DNA of 64,000 nucleotides from Nocardia colli. GTDB taxonomy: Bacteria; Actinomycetota; Actinomycetes; Mycobacteriales; Mycobacteriaceae. Below, piece after piece: positions 17,123 to 26,030 of the stretch. Where the stretch lies: NCBI RefSeq assembly GCF_008704205.1, contig NZ_VXLC01000018.1, forward strand, positions 124,001 through 188,000, written 5' to 3'. A program made the position numbers and the translations under genes. Within the stretch, counting starts at the first letter, position 1. Each line of letters begins with the position of its first letter. The notes under the pieces are model-generated. The model was not told the DNA's origin and made no database searches. It saw only the letters and a program-made list of their open reading frames with translations.

Positions 17123-17746
17123 GTGGCTACCGAGCACAACACCGCAGCATTGTCGAAGAACCACAATCCGGCCCTGTCGGAGAGCCGCCGGGTGGCGGCC
17201 GAACTGGACAAGTTGATCGGCCCCGCCGCCGCGGGCGACCGCAACGCCGTCACCGAGATCGTCCGCGTCGTGCATCCGCTGGTTCGCCGGTATTGCGGTG
17301 CGCGCCTTGGTAATACGGCGCACCTGCAGGTCACCGCCGACGACGTGGTGCAGGAGATCCTGATCGCCACGGTCAACGCCATCCCGCGCTACCGGGATCA
17401 GGGCAAGTCGTTCCTCGCCTTCGTCTACGGCATCGCCTCGAACAAGGTGGCCGACGCGTTCCGCCGCTCCCAGCAGCACCCCACCTACCCGATGGCGGAG
17501 ATGCCGGACACCGCGTCCACCGAGGCAGGCCCGGAGGAGTGGGCGCTCGCGCTCGAACGCCGCGCGGCCACCAAGGAGCTCATGAAGATCCTCGCCCCCG
17601 CCCATCGCGAGGTGCTGGTCATGCGCATCGTGCTCGGCTGGTCGGCGGCGCAGACCGCCGAGGCGATCGGCACCAGCCCCGGCGTCGTCCGGGTGATGCA
17701 GCATCGCGCGCTGAACAAGCTGCGCGCGGAACTGAAGGTCGCCTAG
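17123..17746 (+). CDS. ECF RNA polymerase sigma factor, SigD/ShbA type
   Basis: 207 residues, GTG start at 17123 behind GGAAAGGA. Region 2 includes VTADDVVQEILIATVNAIPRY and FLAFVYGIASNKVADAFRRS; region 4 is LAPAHREVLVMRIVLGWSAAQTAEAIG with the HTH ending GVVRVMQHRALNKLR. These match the SigD (Mycobacterium) and ShbA (Streptomyces) group. ShbA transcribes the principal sigma gene hrdB in Streptomyces; here the gene lies about 8 kb from sigA. No anti-sigma gene is adjacent. Confidence 0.88.
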   Translation: MATEHNTAALSKNHNPALSESRRVAAELDKLIGPAAAGDRNAVTEIVRVVHPLVRRYCGARLGNTAHLQVTADDVVQEILIATVNAIPRYRDQGKSFLAFVYGIASNKVADAFRRSQQHPTYPMAEMPDTASTEAGPEEWALALERRAATKELMKILAPAHREVLVMRIVLGWSAAQTAEAIGTSPGVVRVMQHRALNKLRAELKVA

Positions 17747-17779
17747 GCTCGACCGCCGCGCATCAGCCCTGTCGGGGAG

Positions 17780-18451
17780 TCAAGGCTTGATGCCATGGTT
17801 GGCCAGTTCGACCCGGAGGTCCTCTTCGGCCTCCACCGAGGTCACGAACAGCAGTTCGTCGTCGCCCTCGAACGGATCATCCGGTTGCGGCACGATCACC
17901 CGGCCGCCGCGCAGAATCGTCACCAGGGCGGCGTCGCGCGGCAGGGTGAGGGTGCGCACCGGCTTTCCGGCCAGTCCGGTGTCGCCGGGCAGGGTGATCT
18001 CCACCAGATTGGCCTGACCCTGCCGCAGCGTCATCAGCCGCACCAGATCGCCGACCGTGACCGCCTCCTCGACGAGCGAGGCGAGCAGGCGTGGCGTGGA
18101 CACCGCGACGTCCACACCCCAGGACGAGTCGAACAGCCACTCGTTGCGCGGATCGTTCACCCGCGCCACCACGCGGCGCACGCCGAACTCGGTCTTGGCG
18201 AGCAGGCTGTGCACCAGATTGGCTTTGTCGTCGCCGGTGGCCGCGATGACCACCTCGTACGTTTCCAGTCCGGCGTCCTCGAGCAGCGCCAGCTCGCAGG
18301 CGTCGGCGTGCACCCAGACCGCGTCCGGTATCGCCTCCGGCTCGATGTGATCGAGCTGGCGTTCCAGCAGCATGACGTTGTGTCCACCGCGCAGCAACTC
18401 CCTGGCGATGGATCGGCCGACGGCGCCGGCCCCGGCGATGGCCACTTTCAT
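17780..18451 (-). CDS. ceoC: TrkA/RCK-type potassium uptake regulator CeoC
   Basis: 223 residues. Rossmann fold starting MKVAIAGAGAVGRSIARELL (GxGxxG NAD-binding motif), with VVIAATGDDKANLVHSLLAK, then a C-terminal TrkA-C domain from about residue 140 (LVEITLPGDTGLAGKPVRTL). It is the regulatory, nucleotide-binding part of a Trk/Ktr potassium channel. Paired with ceoB two bases away, as in mycobacteria (Rv2692/Rv2691). No membrane TrkH/TrkG partner is in the window. Confidence 0.92.
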   Translation of the reverse strand: MKVAIAGAGAVGRSIARELLRGGHNVMLLERQLDHIEPEAIPDAVWVHADACELALLEDAGLETYEVVIAATGDDKANLVHSLLAKTEFGVRRVVARVNDPRNEWLFDSSWGVDVAVSTPRLLASLVEEAVTVGDLVRLMTLRQGQANLVEITLPGDTGLAGKPVRTLTLPRDAALVTILRGGRVIVPQPDDPFEGDDELLFVTSVEAEEDLRVELANHGIKP

Positions 18452-18453
18452 GT

Positions 18454-19119
18454 TCAGTCCTCGCTCACGGGGGGCTTGCCTGCCAATGCGATGGCCTCAC
18501 CCACGGAACCGGAGGTGGCGGCGACATAGACGACGTCGTCGGCCTGCACGATGGTCTTGCTGTCCGGCAGCAGGCCCTGGCCGAAGCGGATGATGAACGC
18601 GACCCGCACGCTCACCTCGCGCTCCAGATCGCGCACGGTCCGGCCATACCAGTCCTCGTGCAGCGTCAGCTGCGTCACAGCAACCGTGCCGGTGGGGTCG
18701 CGCCAGGTGGTGGTGCTGTTGTCGCCGATCAGCGCGCGCAGGAACCGGTCGGTGGTCCAGGGCACGGTGGCGATGGTCGGGATGCCGAGCCGCTCGTAGA
18801 CCGCGGCGCGCTTCGCGTCGTAGATGCGCGCGACCACCCGCTCGACGCTGAACATCTCCCGGGCCACCCGCGCGGAGATGATGTTGGAATTGTCCCCGGA
18901 GGAGACCGCGGCGAACGCGTCGGCGCGCTCGATTCCGGCGCGTACCAGCACATCTCGGTCGAAGCCGACGCCGGTCACCCGCTCGCCGGCGAAGTCCTGG
19001 CCCAGACGCAGGAAGGCGGCCGGGTCCCGGTCGATCACGGTGACCTCGTGGCCGACCCGGACCAGGGCACGAGCCAGCGCCGAGCCGACGCGCCCACAAC
19101 CCATGATCACTACGTACAC
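18454..19119 (-). CDS. ceoB: TrkA/RCK-type potassium uptake regulator CeoB
   Basis: 221 residues from GTG 19119, giving VYVVIMGCGRVGSALARALV at the N-terminus (GxGxxG motif) behind GAGGG. NAD-binding region continues with VSSGDNSNIISARVAREMF; the TrkA-C domain begins near residue 130. The frame stays open upstream to 19371 but that part has no domain character. It forms a dimeric or tetrameric ring with CeoC to gate potassium uptake. Confidence 0.92.
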   Translation of the reverse strand: MYVVIMGCGRVGSALARALVRVGHEVTVIDRDPAAFLRLGQDFAGERVTGVGFDRDVLVRAGIERADAFAAVSSGDNSNIISARVAREMFSVERVVARIYDAKRAAVYERLGIPTIATVPWTTDRFLRALIGDNSTTTWRDPTGTVAVTQLTLHEDWYGRTVRDLEREVSVRVAFIIRFGQGLLPDSKTIVQADDVVYVAATSGSVGEAIALAGKPPVSED

Positions 19120-19279
19120 CCGTGCACCCTCGTTCCTGGAACCAAGCGTTCGTTCTGCTAATTGTCCGATCGAACGGTACCTGCCGAACCATTCCATCGG
19201 CCACGTTCCCCCTCCGCCGCGTGGCCAAACCTGCGAGCCACGCGCGCGACCACCCTCGCGTGCGCCTATGCTCGCTCCA

Positions 19280-21268
19280 GTGTCCAAGTTGACGACGGCA
19301 GCGAAACGAATGCTGCTGGGCAGGCCTTTCCGTAGTGATTCGCTTGGCCATACCCTGCTGCCGAAGCGCATCGCCCTTCCGGTGTTCGCCTCCGATGCGA
19401 TGTCCTCGGTCGCCTACGCGCCGGAAGAAATCTTCCTGGTGTTGTCCGCGGCCGGCATCTCCGCCTATGTCTATGCCCCCTGGGTCGGATTAGCCGTCGC
19501 GCTGGTCATGGCCGTGGTCGTAGCAAGCTATCGGCAAAACGTGCACGCCTACCCGTCCGGCGGCGGTGACTACGAGGTCGCGACGACCAACCTCGGGCCC
19601 AACGCCGGGTTGACCGTCGGCAGCGCGTTGCTCGTCGACTACGTGCTCACGGTGGCGGTGTCGATCTCCTCGGCCGCGTCCAATATCGGCTCGGCGATTC
19701 CGTTCGTCGCGACGCACAAGGTGCTCTTCGCCGTCGTCGCCATCGCCATCCTCACCGCGATCAATCTGCGCGGCATCCGCGAGTCGGGGACCACGTTCGC
19801 CATCCCGACCTACGCGTTCATCGTCGGCATGTTCGTCATGCTCGGCTGGGGGCTGTTCCGCATCTTCATCCTCGGCGACGACCTACAGGCCGAATCGGCG
19901 GGATTCGGACTGAAGGCGGAGGACGAGCACCTGTACGGACTCGCCTTCGCCTTTTTGATCGCCCGCTCGTTCTCCTCCGGTTGCGCCGCGCTGACCGGTG
20001 TCGAGGCGATCAGCAACGGCGTGCCCGCGTTCCGGAAGCCGAAGTCGCGCAACGCCGCCACCACCCTGCTGATGCTCGGCACCATCGCCATCGTGCTGCT
20101 GATGGGCATCATCATCCTGGCCCAGAAGATCGGCGTCGTCTACGCGCACAACGACGCCGACCTGATCGGCGCGCCGCCCGGCTACCACCAGAAGACGCTG
20201 ATCGCGCAGCTCGCCGAGACCGTCTTCCACGGTTTCCCGATCGGGTTCTTCTTCATCACCACGGTGACCGCGCTGATCCTCGTGCTCGCCGCGAACACCG
20301 CGTTCAACGGCTTCCCGGTGCTCGGTTCGATTCTGGCGCAGGACCGTTACCTGCCCCGGCAGCTGCACACCCGCGGCGATCGGCTCGCGTTCAGCAACGG
20401 CATCCTGTTCCTGTCCGGTGCGGCCATCGCGTTCGTCGTGCTGTTCGGCGCCGAGGTGACCAAGCTGATCCAGCTCTACATCGTCGGCGTGTTCGTCTCC
20501 TTCGTGCTCAGCCAGACCGGCATGCTGCGGCACTGGACCCGGTTGCTGCGCACCGAGACCGATCCGGCGCAGCGGTCGCGGATGAAGCGATCCCGGGTGA
20601 TCAACGCCGTCGGCCTCACCGCCACCGGCACCGTGCTGATCATCGTGCTCATCACCAAGTTCTTCGCCGGTGCCTACATCGCCATCTGCACCATGGTGGC
20701 GATCTTCATCGTGATGAAAATGATTCGCCGGCACTACGATTCGGTGTCGCGCGAGCTGGAGGAGCAGGAGTGGGACGGCGTGCTGCCCAGCCGCTCGCAC
20801 TCCATCGTGCTGGTCTCCAAGCTGCACCTGCCCACCCGCCGCGCCCTCGCCTACGCCCGCGCCACCCGCCCGGACACCCTGGAGGCGATCACCGTCAACG
20901 TCGACGAGGCCGACACCCGGGCACTGGTGCGCGAGTGGGAAAAGAGCGACGTCACCGTGCCGCTCAAGGTGATCGAATCCCCCTACCGCGAAATCACCAA
21001 GCCCGTCCTGGACTACGTGAAGCGAGTGCGCAAGGACTCACCCCGCGACGTAGTCACCGTCTTCATCCCCGAGTACGTAGTCGGCCACTGGTGGGAACAA
21101 GTGCTACACAACCAAAGTGCGCTACGACTCAAAGGCCGCCTGCTCTTCGAACCCGGCGTAATGGTGACCAGCGTTCCGTGGCAGTTGAGTTCGTCCACCC
21201 GAGCCCGCACACCGGGCATGGTCAACGCGCCGGGTGCGGTGCGCCGCGGTTATGACGACCGCTCATGA
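19280..21268 (+). CDS. APC-family amino acid/potassium permease (Rv2690c-like)
   Basis: 662 residues from GTG 19280 (VSKLTTAAKRMLLGRPFRS), agreeing with the recalled length of the Rv2690c family. About 12 transmembrane helices (LPKRIALPVFASDAMSSVAYAPEE at the start) are followed by a cytoplasmic C-terminal domain of about 170 residues with a USP-like fold (HSIVLVSKLHLPTRRALAYARA). A TATGCT -10 box at 19267-19272 implies a leaderless mRNA. Divergent from ceoBC, suggesting a link to potassium homeostasis, as for KimA-like APC transporters; substrate not proven. Confidence 0.88.
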   Translation: MSKLTTAAKRMLLGRPFRSDSLGHTLLPKRIALPVFASDAMSSVAYAPEEIFLVLSAAGISAYVYAPWVGLAVALVMAVVVASYRQNVHAYPSGGGDYEVATTNLGPNAGLTVGSALLVDYVLTVAVSISSAASNIGSAIPFVATHKVLFAVVAIAILTAINLRGIRESGTTFAIPTYAFIVGMFVMLGWGLFRIFILGDDLQAESAGFGLKAEDEHLYGLAFAFLIARSFSSGCAALTGVEAISNGVPAFRKPKSRNAATTLLMLGTIAIVLLMGIIILAQKIGVVYAHNDADLIGAPPGYHQKTLIAQLAETVFHGFPIGFFFITTVTALILVLAANTAFNGFPVLGSILAQDRYLPRQLHTRGDRLAFSNGILFLSGAAIAFVVLFGAEVTKLIQLYIVGVFVSFVLSQTGMLRHWTRLLRTETDPAQRSRMKRSRVINAVGLTATGTVLIIVLITKFFAGAYIAICTMVAIFIVMKMIRRHYDSVSRELEEQEWDGVLPSRSHSIVLVSKLHLPTRRALAYARATRPDTLEAITVNVDEADTRALVREWEKSDVTVPLKVIESPYREITKPVLDYVKRVRKDSPRDVVTVFIPEYVVGHWWEQVLHNQSALRLKGRLLFEPGVMVTSVPWQLSSSTRARTPGMVNAPGAVRRGYDDRS

Positions 21269-21314
21269 GGCCGCGAACTGCATTCCGTTTGCCGAGTGTC
21301 TGCGAGGGGCGGGC

Positions 21315-23069
21315 ATGACCGATTGGCGCGATACGACTTTCGAGGTGCGGTTGGGTCCGCCCGGGCATGGTGGGTTCTGTGTGGGCAGGCATGAGGGGCG
21401 CGTGGTGTTCGTTCGGCACGGGTTGCCGGGTGAGCTGGTTCGGGTGCGGGTTACCGAGGATCGTGGTGGGTCGTTCTGTCGCGCCGACGCGATCGAGATC
21501 CTGGAGCCGTCGCCGGACCGCGTTCCCGCGACCTGTCCGGTCTCCGGCCCTGGCGGCGCGGGGTGCTGCGACTTCTCTTATGCCACTCCGAAAGCCCAAC
21601 GGGCGCTGAAGGCTTCGGTCGTCGCCGAACAACTGCGTCGCGTCGCCGGCATCGACCGCGAGGTTGTTGTCGAACCGATCACCGGTGCAGGCGACACCAC
21701 CACCGGCTGGCGCACCCGCATCCGATTGGCCGTCGACGCCGAAGGCCGCGCGGGCGTTCACGGTTACCGCAGCACCGAGGTCATCACCGATCTCCGCTGC
21801 CCCCAACCGGTTCCAGGCGCTCTCGACGGTGTCGCGGACCGATTGTGGACGCCCGGTGCCGATTTGGTGATCGCCGTCGACGGCGACGGCGTCCGCCACA
21901 TCATCGAACTGGCCCCAGCGGTTGACGGCGACCGCCGAAAGTCCCGTGGCGACCGCGAATGGCAACGAGCCGAACCCGCCGACCGCCGCACCGGCCGTGA
22001 CCGCCGTGGCCGCGCCGATCGGACCGACCGTCGCCCCGGTGCACACCGCGACGACCGCGGCCGATCTGACCGACCCCGCCCCGGCACCGACCCCGCCCGC
22101 GACGGCAACCATGGCCGCGAGCCTCGCACCGAAGACCAGGGAGTGCGCGGACGAGACGACCGCACCGGCGCCACCCGCGGCAGCGATCCGCGCAGCGGAA
22201 CCGACCGCGACAACCGCCGCCGCCCGAGCGGCAAACCCGGCACCGACGACGCACCCGGCGTCACCGACCGCGCCCACCGTCGCCGCCCCGGCGAGATCGG
22301 TGGCGTCTGGCGTGGCGGCACCGCCCGCGGCGGTCCAGAACAGGGCGATGGCCGCAGTCCGGATGAGCGCGCGGAGCCACGGTACGACGACAATGGTCGG
22401 CTGGAGGCACCGCAGGCCGGGGAGCGGCGCAATGCTTCGGCTCGCCGAGCGGCGACGCATGCGGCACGCGACGAATGGGTGATCTCCGGAACCGGCCGCG
22501 CAGTCGAGTACGTCGCGGGCCGCCGCTGGGAGGTCTCCGCAACCGGCTTCTGGCAGGCCCATCACGGTGCCGCACAATGTTATTCGGACCTGATCGCCGA
22601 ATGGTCCTGCCTGCACCCCGGCGCTCTGGCCTGGGACTTGTACAGCGGCGCAGGCGTTTTCGCCGCCCGCCTCGCCGACCAGGTCGGCCAGACCGGCGCG
22701 ATCCTGGCCGTAGAGTCCGCCCGCCCAGCAGTAGCCGACGGCACCGCCGCCCTCCGCGACCTCCCGTGGCTCGACCTGCACGCCCAACGAGTAGAACGCT
22801 GGGTAACCGAACGCGTAGGCGGCGCAGCCCCCGACACCATCGTCCTCGACCCCCCACGAGCCGGCGCAGGCAAAGAAGTAATAGCCGCAATCACCACAAC
22901 CGGCCCCCTCCGCATAATCCACATAGGCTGCGACCCAGCCGCTTTCGCCCGAGACCTAGGCCTCTACCACTCCGCCGGCTACCACCTGACCACCCTCCGA
23001 GCCTTCGACGCCTTCCCCGGCACCCACCACGTCGAATGCATAGCCCTACTCGAACGCCCAACTCCCTAA
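21315..23069 (+). CDS. class I SAM-dependent RNA methyltransferase (TrmA/RumA-like) with a large low-complexity insertion
   Basis: 584 residues from MTDWRDTTF. The N-terminal TRAM domain and the Fe-S region with CPVSGPGGAGCCDF are followed by the methyltransferase core: GFWQAHHGAAQ, WDLYSGAGVFAARL (SAM motif), VLDPPRAGAGKEV, IIHIGCDPAAFARDL with the catalytic Cys, and HHVECIALL with the catalytic Glu. Homologues are near 400 residues; here about 175 residues (roughly 203-380, 21920-22455) of Arg/Asp/Gly-rich low-complexity sequence are inserted before the core. Expected to make 5-methyluridine in tRNA or rRNA. All catalytic residues remain, so it is probably active. Confidence 0.82.
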   Translation: MTDWRDTTFEVRLGPPGHGGFCVGRHEGRVVFVRHGLPGELVRVRVTEDRGGSFCRADAIEILEPSPDRVPATCPVSGPGGAGCCDFSYATPKAQRALKASVVAEQLRRVAGIDREVVVEPITGAGDTTTGWRTRIRLAVDAEGRAGVHGYRSTEVITDLRCPQPVPGALDGVADRLWTPGADLVIAVDGDGVRHIIELAPAVDGDRRKSRGDREWQRAEPADRRTGRDRRGRADRTDRRPGAHRDDRGRSDRPRPGTDPARDGNHGREPRTEDQGVRGRDDRTGATRGSDPRSGTDRDNRRRPSGKPGTDDAPGVTDRAHRRRPGEIGGVWRGGTARGGPEQGDGRSPDERAEPRYDDNGRLEAPQAGERRNASARRAATHAARDEWVISGTGRAVEYVAGRRWEVSATGFWQAHHGAAQCYSDLIAEWSCLHPGALAWDLYSGAGVFAARLADQVGQTGAILAVESARPAVADGTAALRDLPWLDLHAQRVERWVTERVGGAAPDTIVLDPPRAGAGKEVIAAITTTGPLRIIHIGCDPAAFARDLGLYHSAGYHLTTLRAFDAFPGTHHVECIALLERPTP

Positions 23070-23096
23070 CCCACCGACCGGGACGTGGCGGAGCCG

Positions 23097-24100
23097 AAAC
23101 CCGAGTAGCCCCTCGCCAACGTCCCGTCCGGCAACGCGCTGTTCGCCGAACGGGACATGGCAGCGCCGAAGTGCGAGTGAGCCCACGGTGATGTCCCGTT
23201 CGATGCCGTGTTGTTCAGCGAGTGGGACGTGGTGGTGCCGAAGCGCGAGTAGGCCCTCGGTGGCGTCCCGTTCGACGCCGAGTGTTCGCCGAGCGAGACA
23301 TGGCGGGAGGCGACTGCGAGTGAGCGCACCGAGATGTCCCGTTCGGCAACGACGAGCACGACCGACGTCTGCTGAGCGAGTTCCGGCGGGTGAAATGTGT
23401 CGGCAGGGCGTCGTCTTCGACCCATTCGAGCTGCACGTCCGTCGGCTCGACATCGTTCGCCGAATGGGACATGGTGGTGCCGAAGTGCGAGTGAGCTCTC
23501 GGTGGCGTCCCGCTCGACAACTGTCGTGGCGGCCGAGGTCTGCTGGGCACGGTACAGCGGATGGAATCTGTTGGTAGGGCATCGCTTCGACTGATTCGCG
23601 CTGTCTCGCCCCTTCCGCGCAACATCGTTCGCCGAGCGGGGCGTGGCCGTGTCGAAGTGCGGGTAGGCGCTCAATGCTGTCCCGTTCGACGCTCTGGGTT
23701 GTTCGCCGAACGGAACACGGTGACGGCAGAGCACGAGTGCAGCTGCCGTGATGTCCCGTTTGGCCACTGCGACGGTGATCGAGGTTGCTGGGCGCGGTTC
23801 GGCGGATGGAGTCTGGCGATGGGTCGGCGCTTCGACTGATTCGCGCTTCATGACTTTCCAGCGCGACGCTGTTTTGCCGAGCGGGACACGGGTGAGGACG
23901 GACCACGTGCAAGCCCTCGGTGGCGTCCCGTTCGGCGACGCGTAGTTCGCTTGGTGGGACGTGGTGGAGCCGAAGTGCGAGTGAGCCCTCGGTGCTGTCC
24001 CGATCGGCAGCGCGTTGTTCGTTTAGTGGGATGTCAGTGTGGTGGAACGCGAGTGGGTGTTCCGTGAATTCCCGTCTGGCGAGGAGGAGTACTCGAGGGC
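23097..24100. repeat. degenerate tandem array of 72-bp hairpin-forming units
   Basis: About ten diverged copies of a 72-bp unit occur here. Each holds a GTCCCGTTCGGC-like left arm and a GCCGAACGGGAC-like right arm, so each can form a hairpin of up to 12 bp, with a conserved GAAGTGCGAGTGAGCCCTCGG linker. The GTCCCG arm recurs near 23125, 23193, 23263, 23335, 23505, 23680, 23755, 23925 and 23996. Three longer units (about 23367-23443, 23538-23613, 23782-23850) carry a second repeated block containing GCTTCGACTGATTCGCGC-like sequence. Array lies between convergent trmA-like and echA genes. Because 72 is divisible by three, long open frames cross it, but none looks coding. Confidence 0.85.
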
Positions 24101-24150
24101 TGCGGGGGTGCTGCTGTCCCTGGGTGGACCGGGTCAATGGGCCAGCAGCT

Positions 24151-24218
24151 GCACACTATTTGATTTCCCGCATACCGAATTACATGCGAATCGGTATGCG
24201 GGAAATAACGGCGTGTGC
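24151..24218. repeat. palindromic intergenic element, copy 1
   Basis: ATTTCCCGCATACCGA (24163-24178) pairs perfectly with 24191-24206 around a 12-nt loop containing CATGCGAA. Outer GCACAC (24151-24156) and GTGTGC (24213-24218) also pair. The same layout and loop core (GAATT-CATGCGAATC) recurs at 61894-61965, so this is a dispersed palindromic repeat family. The rest of 24100-24550 shows only degenerate fragments (CATGCGATTCC near 24310 and 24435) and no gene. Confidence 0.8.
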
Positions 24219-24551
24219 GGCTGTTGCGCTTCGCGTGGTCGACTGGCGCGCGGGGTGCTGGGAGGGCTGTTGTCGCAGGCCTTTTGAGTTGGTGCGCCTG
24301 GATTTACATGCGATTCCTGGTCAGGGAAACGCGGTGGGTGCGGCGGGTGTTGGATCGACGGCACGGGGTTCGACGCCAGTGGTACGGCGGTCGGTATGGC
24401 CGTACGAGTCCTGAGTTGGCGCACTTGGTTTCGTATGCGATTCCGGGTGCAGGAAAGGCCGTGGCTCCGGAGTCGATGTGTCAGGCCATGACTTAGCGGA
24501 GCGACGTGGCGCGTGCTGCGGTGCGGGGATTGGCCGGGTGCGGGCGGCCGG

Positions 24552-25355
24552 TCAGTCTTCGTAGGTTGGGGGGCGGCGGTCTCGGCGGGCGCGGATGGCT
24601 TCGTCGAAGTTTTCGGTGGTCAGGCGGACGTAGAGTTGGGCGGTTCCTTCGTGTTGCATGTGGGATTCGAAGCCGCCGGCTTCCATGCCGCTCCAGAGCA
24701 TGCGTTTGGTGAGTTCGGTGCCGACGCGGCTGAAGCTGATGATGCGGTCGGCGATGTCGTAGCAGGTGTCGAGGAGTTTGGCGGCGGGGACGGTGCGGGA
24801 GACGAGGCCGATGCGTTCGGCTTCGAGTGCGTCGACGTCGCGGCCGGAGAGCATGATCTCGAAGGCGCGGGAGGAGCCGATGGCGCGGGGGAGCAGGTAG
24901 CTGATGCCGAGTTCGGTGGAGGTGAGGCCGTTGTTGATGCCGGCCGCGCGAAAGTAGGCCTCCTCGGCCGCGATTCGCATGTCGGTGACCATGCTGAGGC
25001 AGAAGCCGCCGCCGATCGCGGCGCCGTTGATCGCGCCGATCACCGGCTGGTTCATCCGCCGCAGCGCCAGCATCACGTCGTTCAGCAGGTCCATCGAGCG
25101 ACGCGCGATGCTGGTGGTGGTGAGCCCCTCGACATTCGGCACCTTGCCCGCGTTCTGTAGGTCGGCGCCGGAGCAGAACCCCTGCCCCGCACCGGTCAGC
25201 ACCACGACCCGAATGTCGTTGTCGGCGCTCACTTCTTCGAGCGCCTCGCGCAACGGGATCATCACATCGAAGGCCATGGCGTTCATGCGCTCGGGCCGAT
25301 TGAGCGTGACCAGCGCGATGTGTGGTCGCGGCGTGTCGACAAGCACGAACGACAT
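24552..25355 (-). CDS. enoyl-CoA hydratase/isomerase family protein
   Basis: 267 residues of the crotonase fold. Oxyanion-hole and CoA motifs: GAGQGFCSGADLQNAGKV and INGAAIGGGFCLSMVTDMRIA; the helix around STELGISYLLPRAIG carries a Glu where hydratases have one of their catalytic acids. Probably acts on an acyl-CoA in fatty acid breakdown; exact substrate not inferable. Stands alone, with repeat arrays on its 3' side. Confidence 0.9.
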   Translation of the reverse strand: MSFVLVDTPRPHIALVTLNRPERMNAMAFDVMIPLREALEEVSADNDIRVVVLTGAGQGFCSGADLQNAGKVPNVEGLTTTSIARRSMDLLNDVMLALRRMNQPVIGAINGAAIGGGFCLSMVTDMRIAAEEAYFRAAGINNGLTSTELGISYLLPRAIGSSRAFEIMLSGRDVDALEAERIGLVSRTVPAAKLLDTCYDIADRIISFSRVGTELTKRMLWSGMEAGGFESHMQHEGTAQLYVRLTTENFDEAIRARRDRRPPTYED

Positions 25356-25450
25356 ACGAAACCCCTAACCGGCGACTGCGCTGCCACCGACATCTCAATA
25401 TAAGTGCTGCGCGGACCACACTTGCCGGATCGCGATTCAGTACTGCTCGT

Positions 25451-25816
25451 GTGACGGTGGTCGGATCGCGAGACCCCGCCGGGTTCGCGGGCACTCCGCC
25501 GCTGGACATGTTCTTCTCTGTGGTGGGTGGCGCGGTGAAGAACGGCGTGGACTGGTTGCTGAAGAACGGCCTCGGTGTCGCGCAGTGGCCGGTGCTCGCG
25601 GCCAGCGAGATCATGAACGCCTATCAGCCGGCGGGCGTGGCCGCGGGCCAGAACCCAGACGGTAAAATCGGACGTTATCGGTCGCGCTCGATTCCTCGGC
25701 ATCGCGCCACCACGAATCCTCGGCGTCAGATTGCCTTGGCCGCAGAGGTTTTCAGCCGACACACGTCGAGGTTTCCGACGGCCGGATGTCGCACCGCACG
25801 GATCGATCGGAGATAG
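25451..25816 (+). CDS. possible small hypothetical protein
   Basis: An open frame from GTG 25451 would give 121 residues starting VTVVGSRDPAGFAG. The first 60 residues (MFFSVVGGAVKNGVDWLLKN, VAQWPVLAASEIMNAYQP) look protein-like, while the C-terminal half is Arg-rich and resembles random GC-rich sequence. It may be a genuine short gene with a misjudged end, or a decayed remnant. No family recognised. The remaining stretch to 26030 shows nothing else. Confidence 0.3.
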   Translation: MTVVGSRDPAGFAGTPPLDMFFSVVGGAVKNGVDWLLKNGLGVAQWPVLAASEIMNAYQPAGVAAGQNPDGKIGRYRSRSIPRHRATTNPRRQIALAAEVFSRHTSRFPTAGCRTARIDRR

Positions 25817-26030
25817 CGGCCTGGTCGGGCCAGCGCGTTGCGACGACTCGCTGGTGCATCGAGCGTTTCCGGCCGGTAGGCCATCAGTGGCAGTGCCGGC
25901 AGCGGCCGATTCTGACCGCGAAGCGGGGAGCGAAGGTCGGTCAACTGACTGATAGATCGGGCTCTCGTCAATGGCATCGGCATCGGGCCATCGACGCGAG
26001 ATTGCGCCTGTCGCAACAGCTTGCGGCGGG

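Noticed and set aside
21922..22482. Frameshift or separate Ala/Thr/Pro-rich gene inside the TrmA-like gene
   Set aside because: The flanking methyltransferase frame is open throughout and resumes with correct motifs, so a single frame with an insertion is simpler; kept as a finding because of the high third-position GC in the other frame.
23046..24137. Long minus-strand open frame (about 363 residues) of repeated peptide across the 72-bp array
   Set aside because: The unit length is divisible by three, which keeps any frame open; no ribosome-binding site, no recognisable domain, and the repeat's conserved feature is the DNA dyad.
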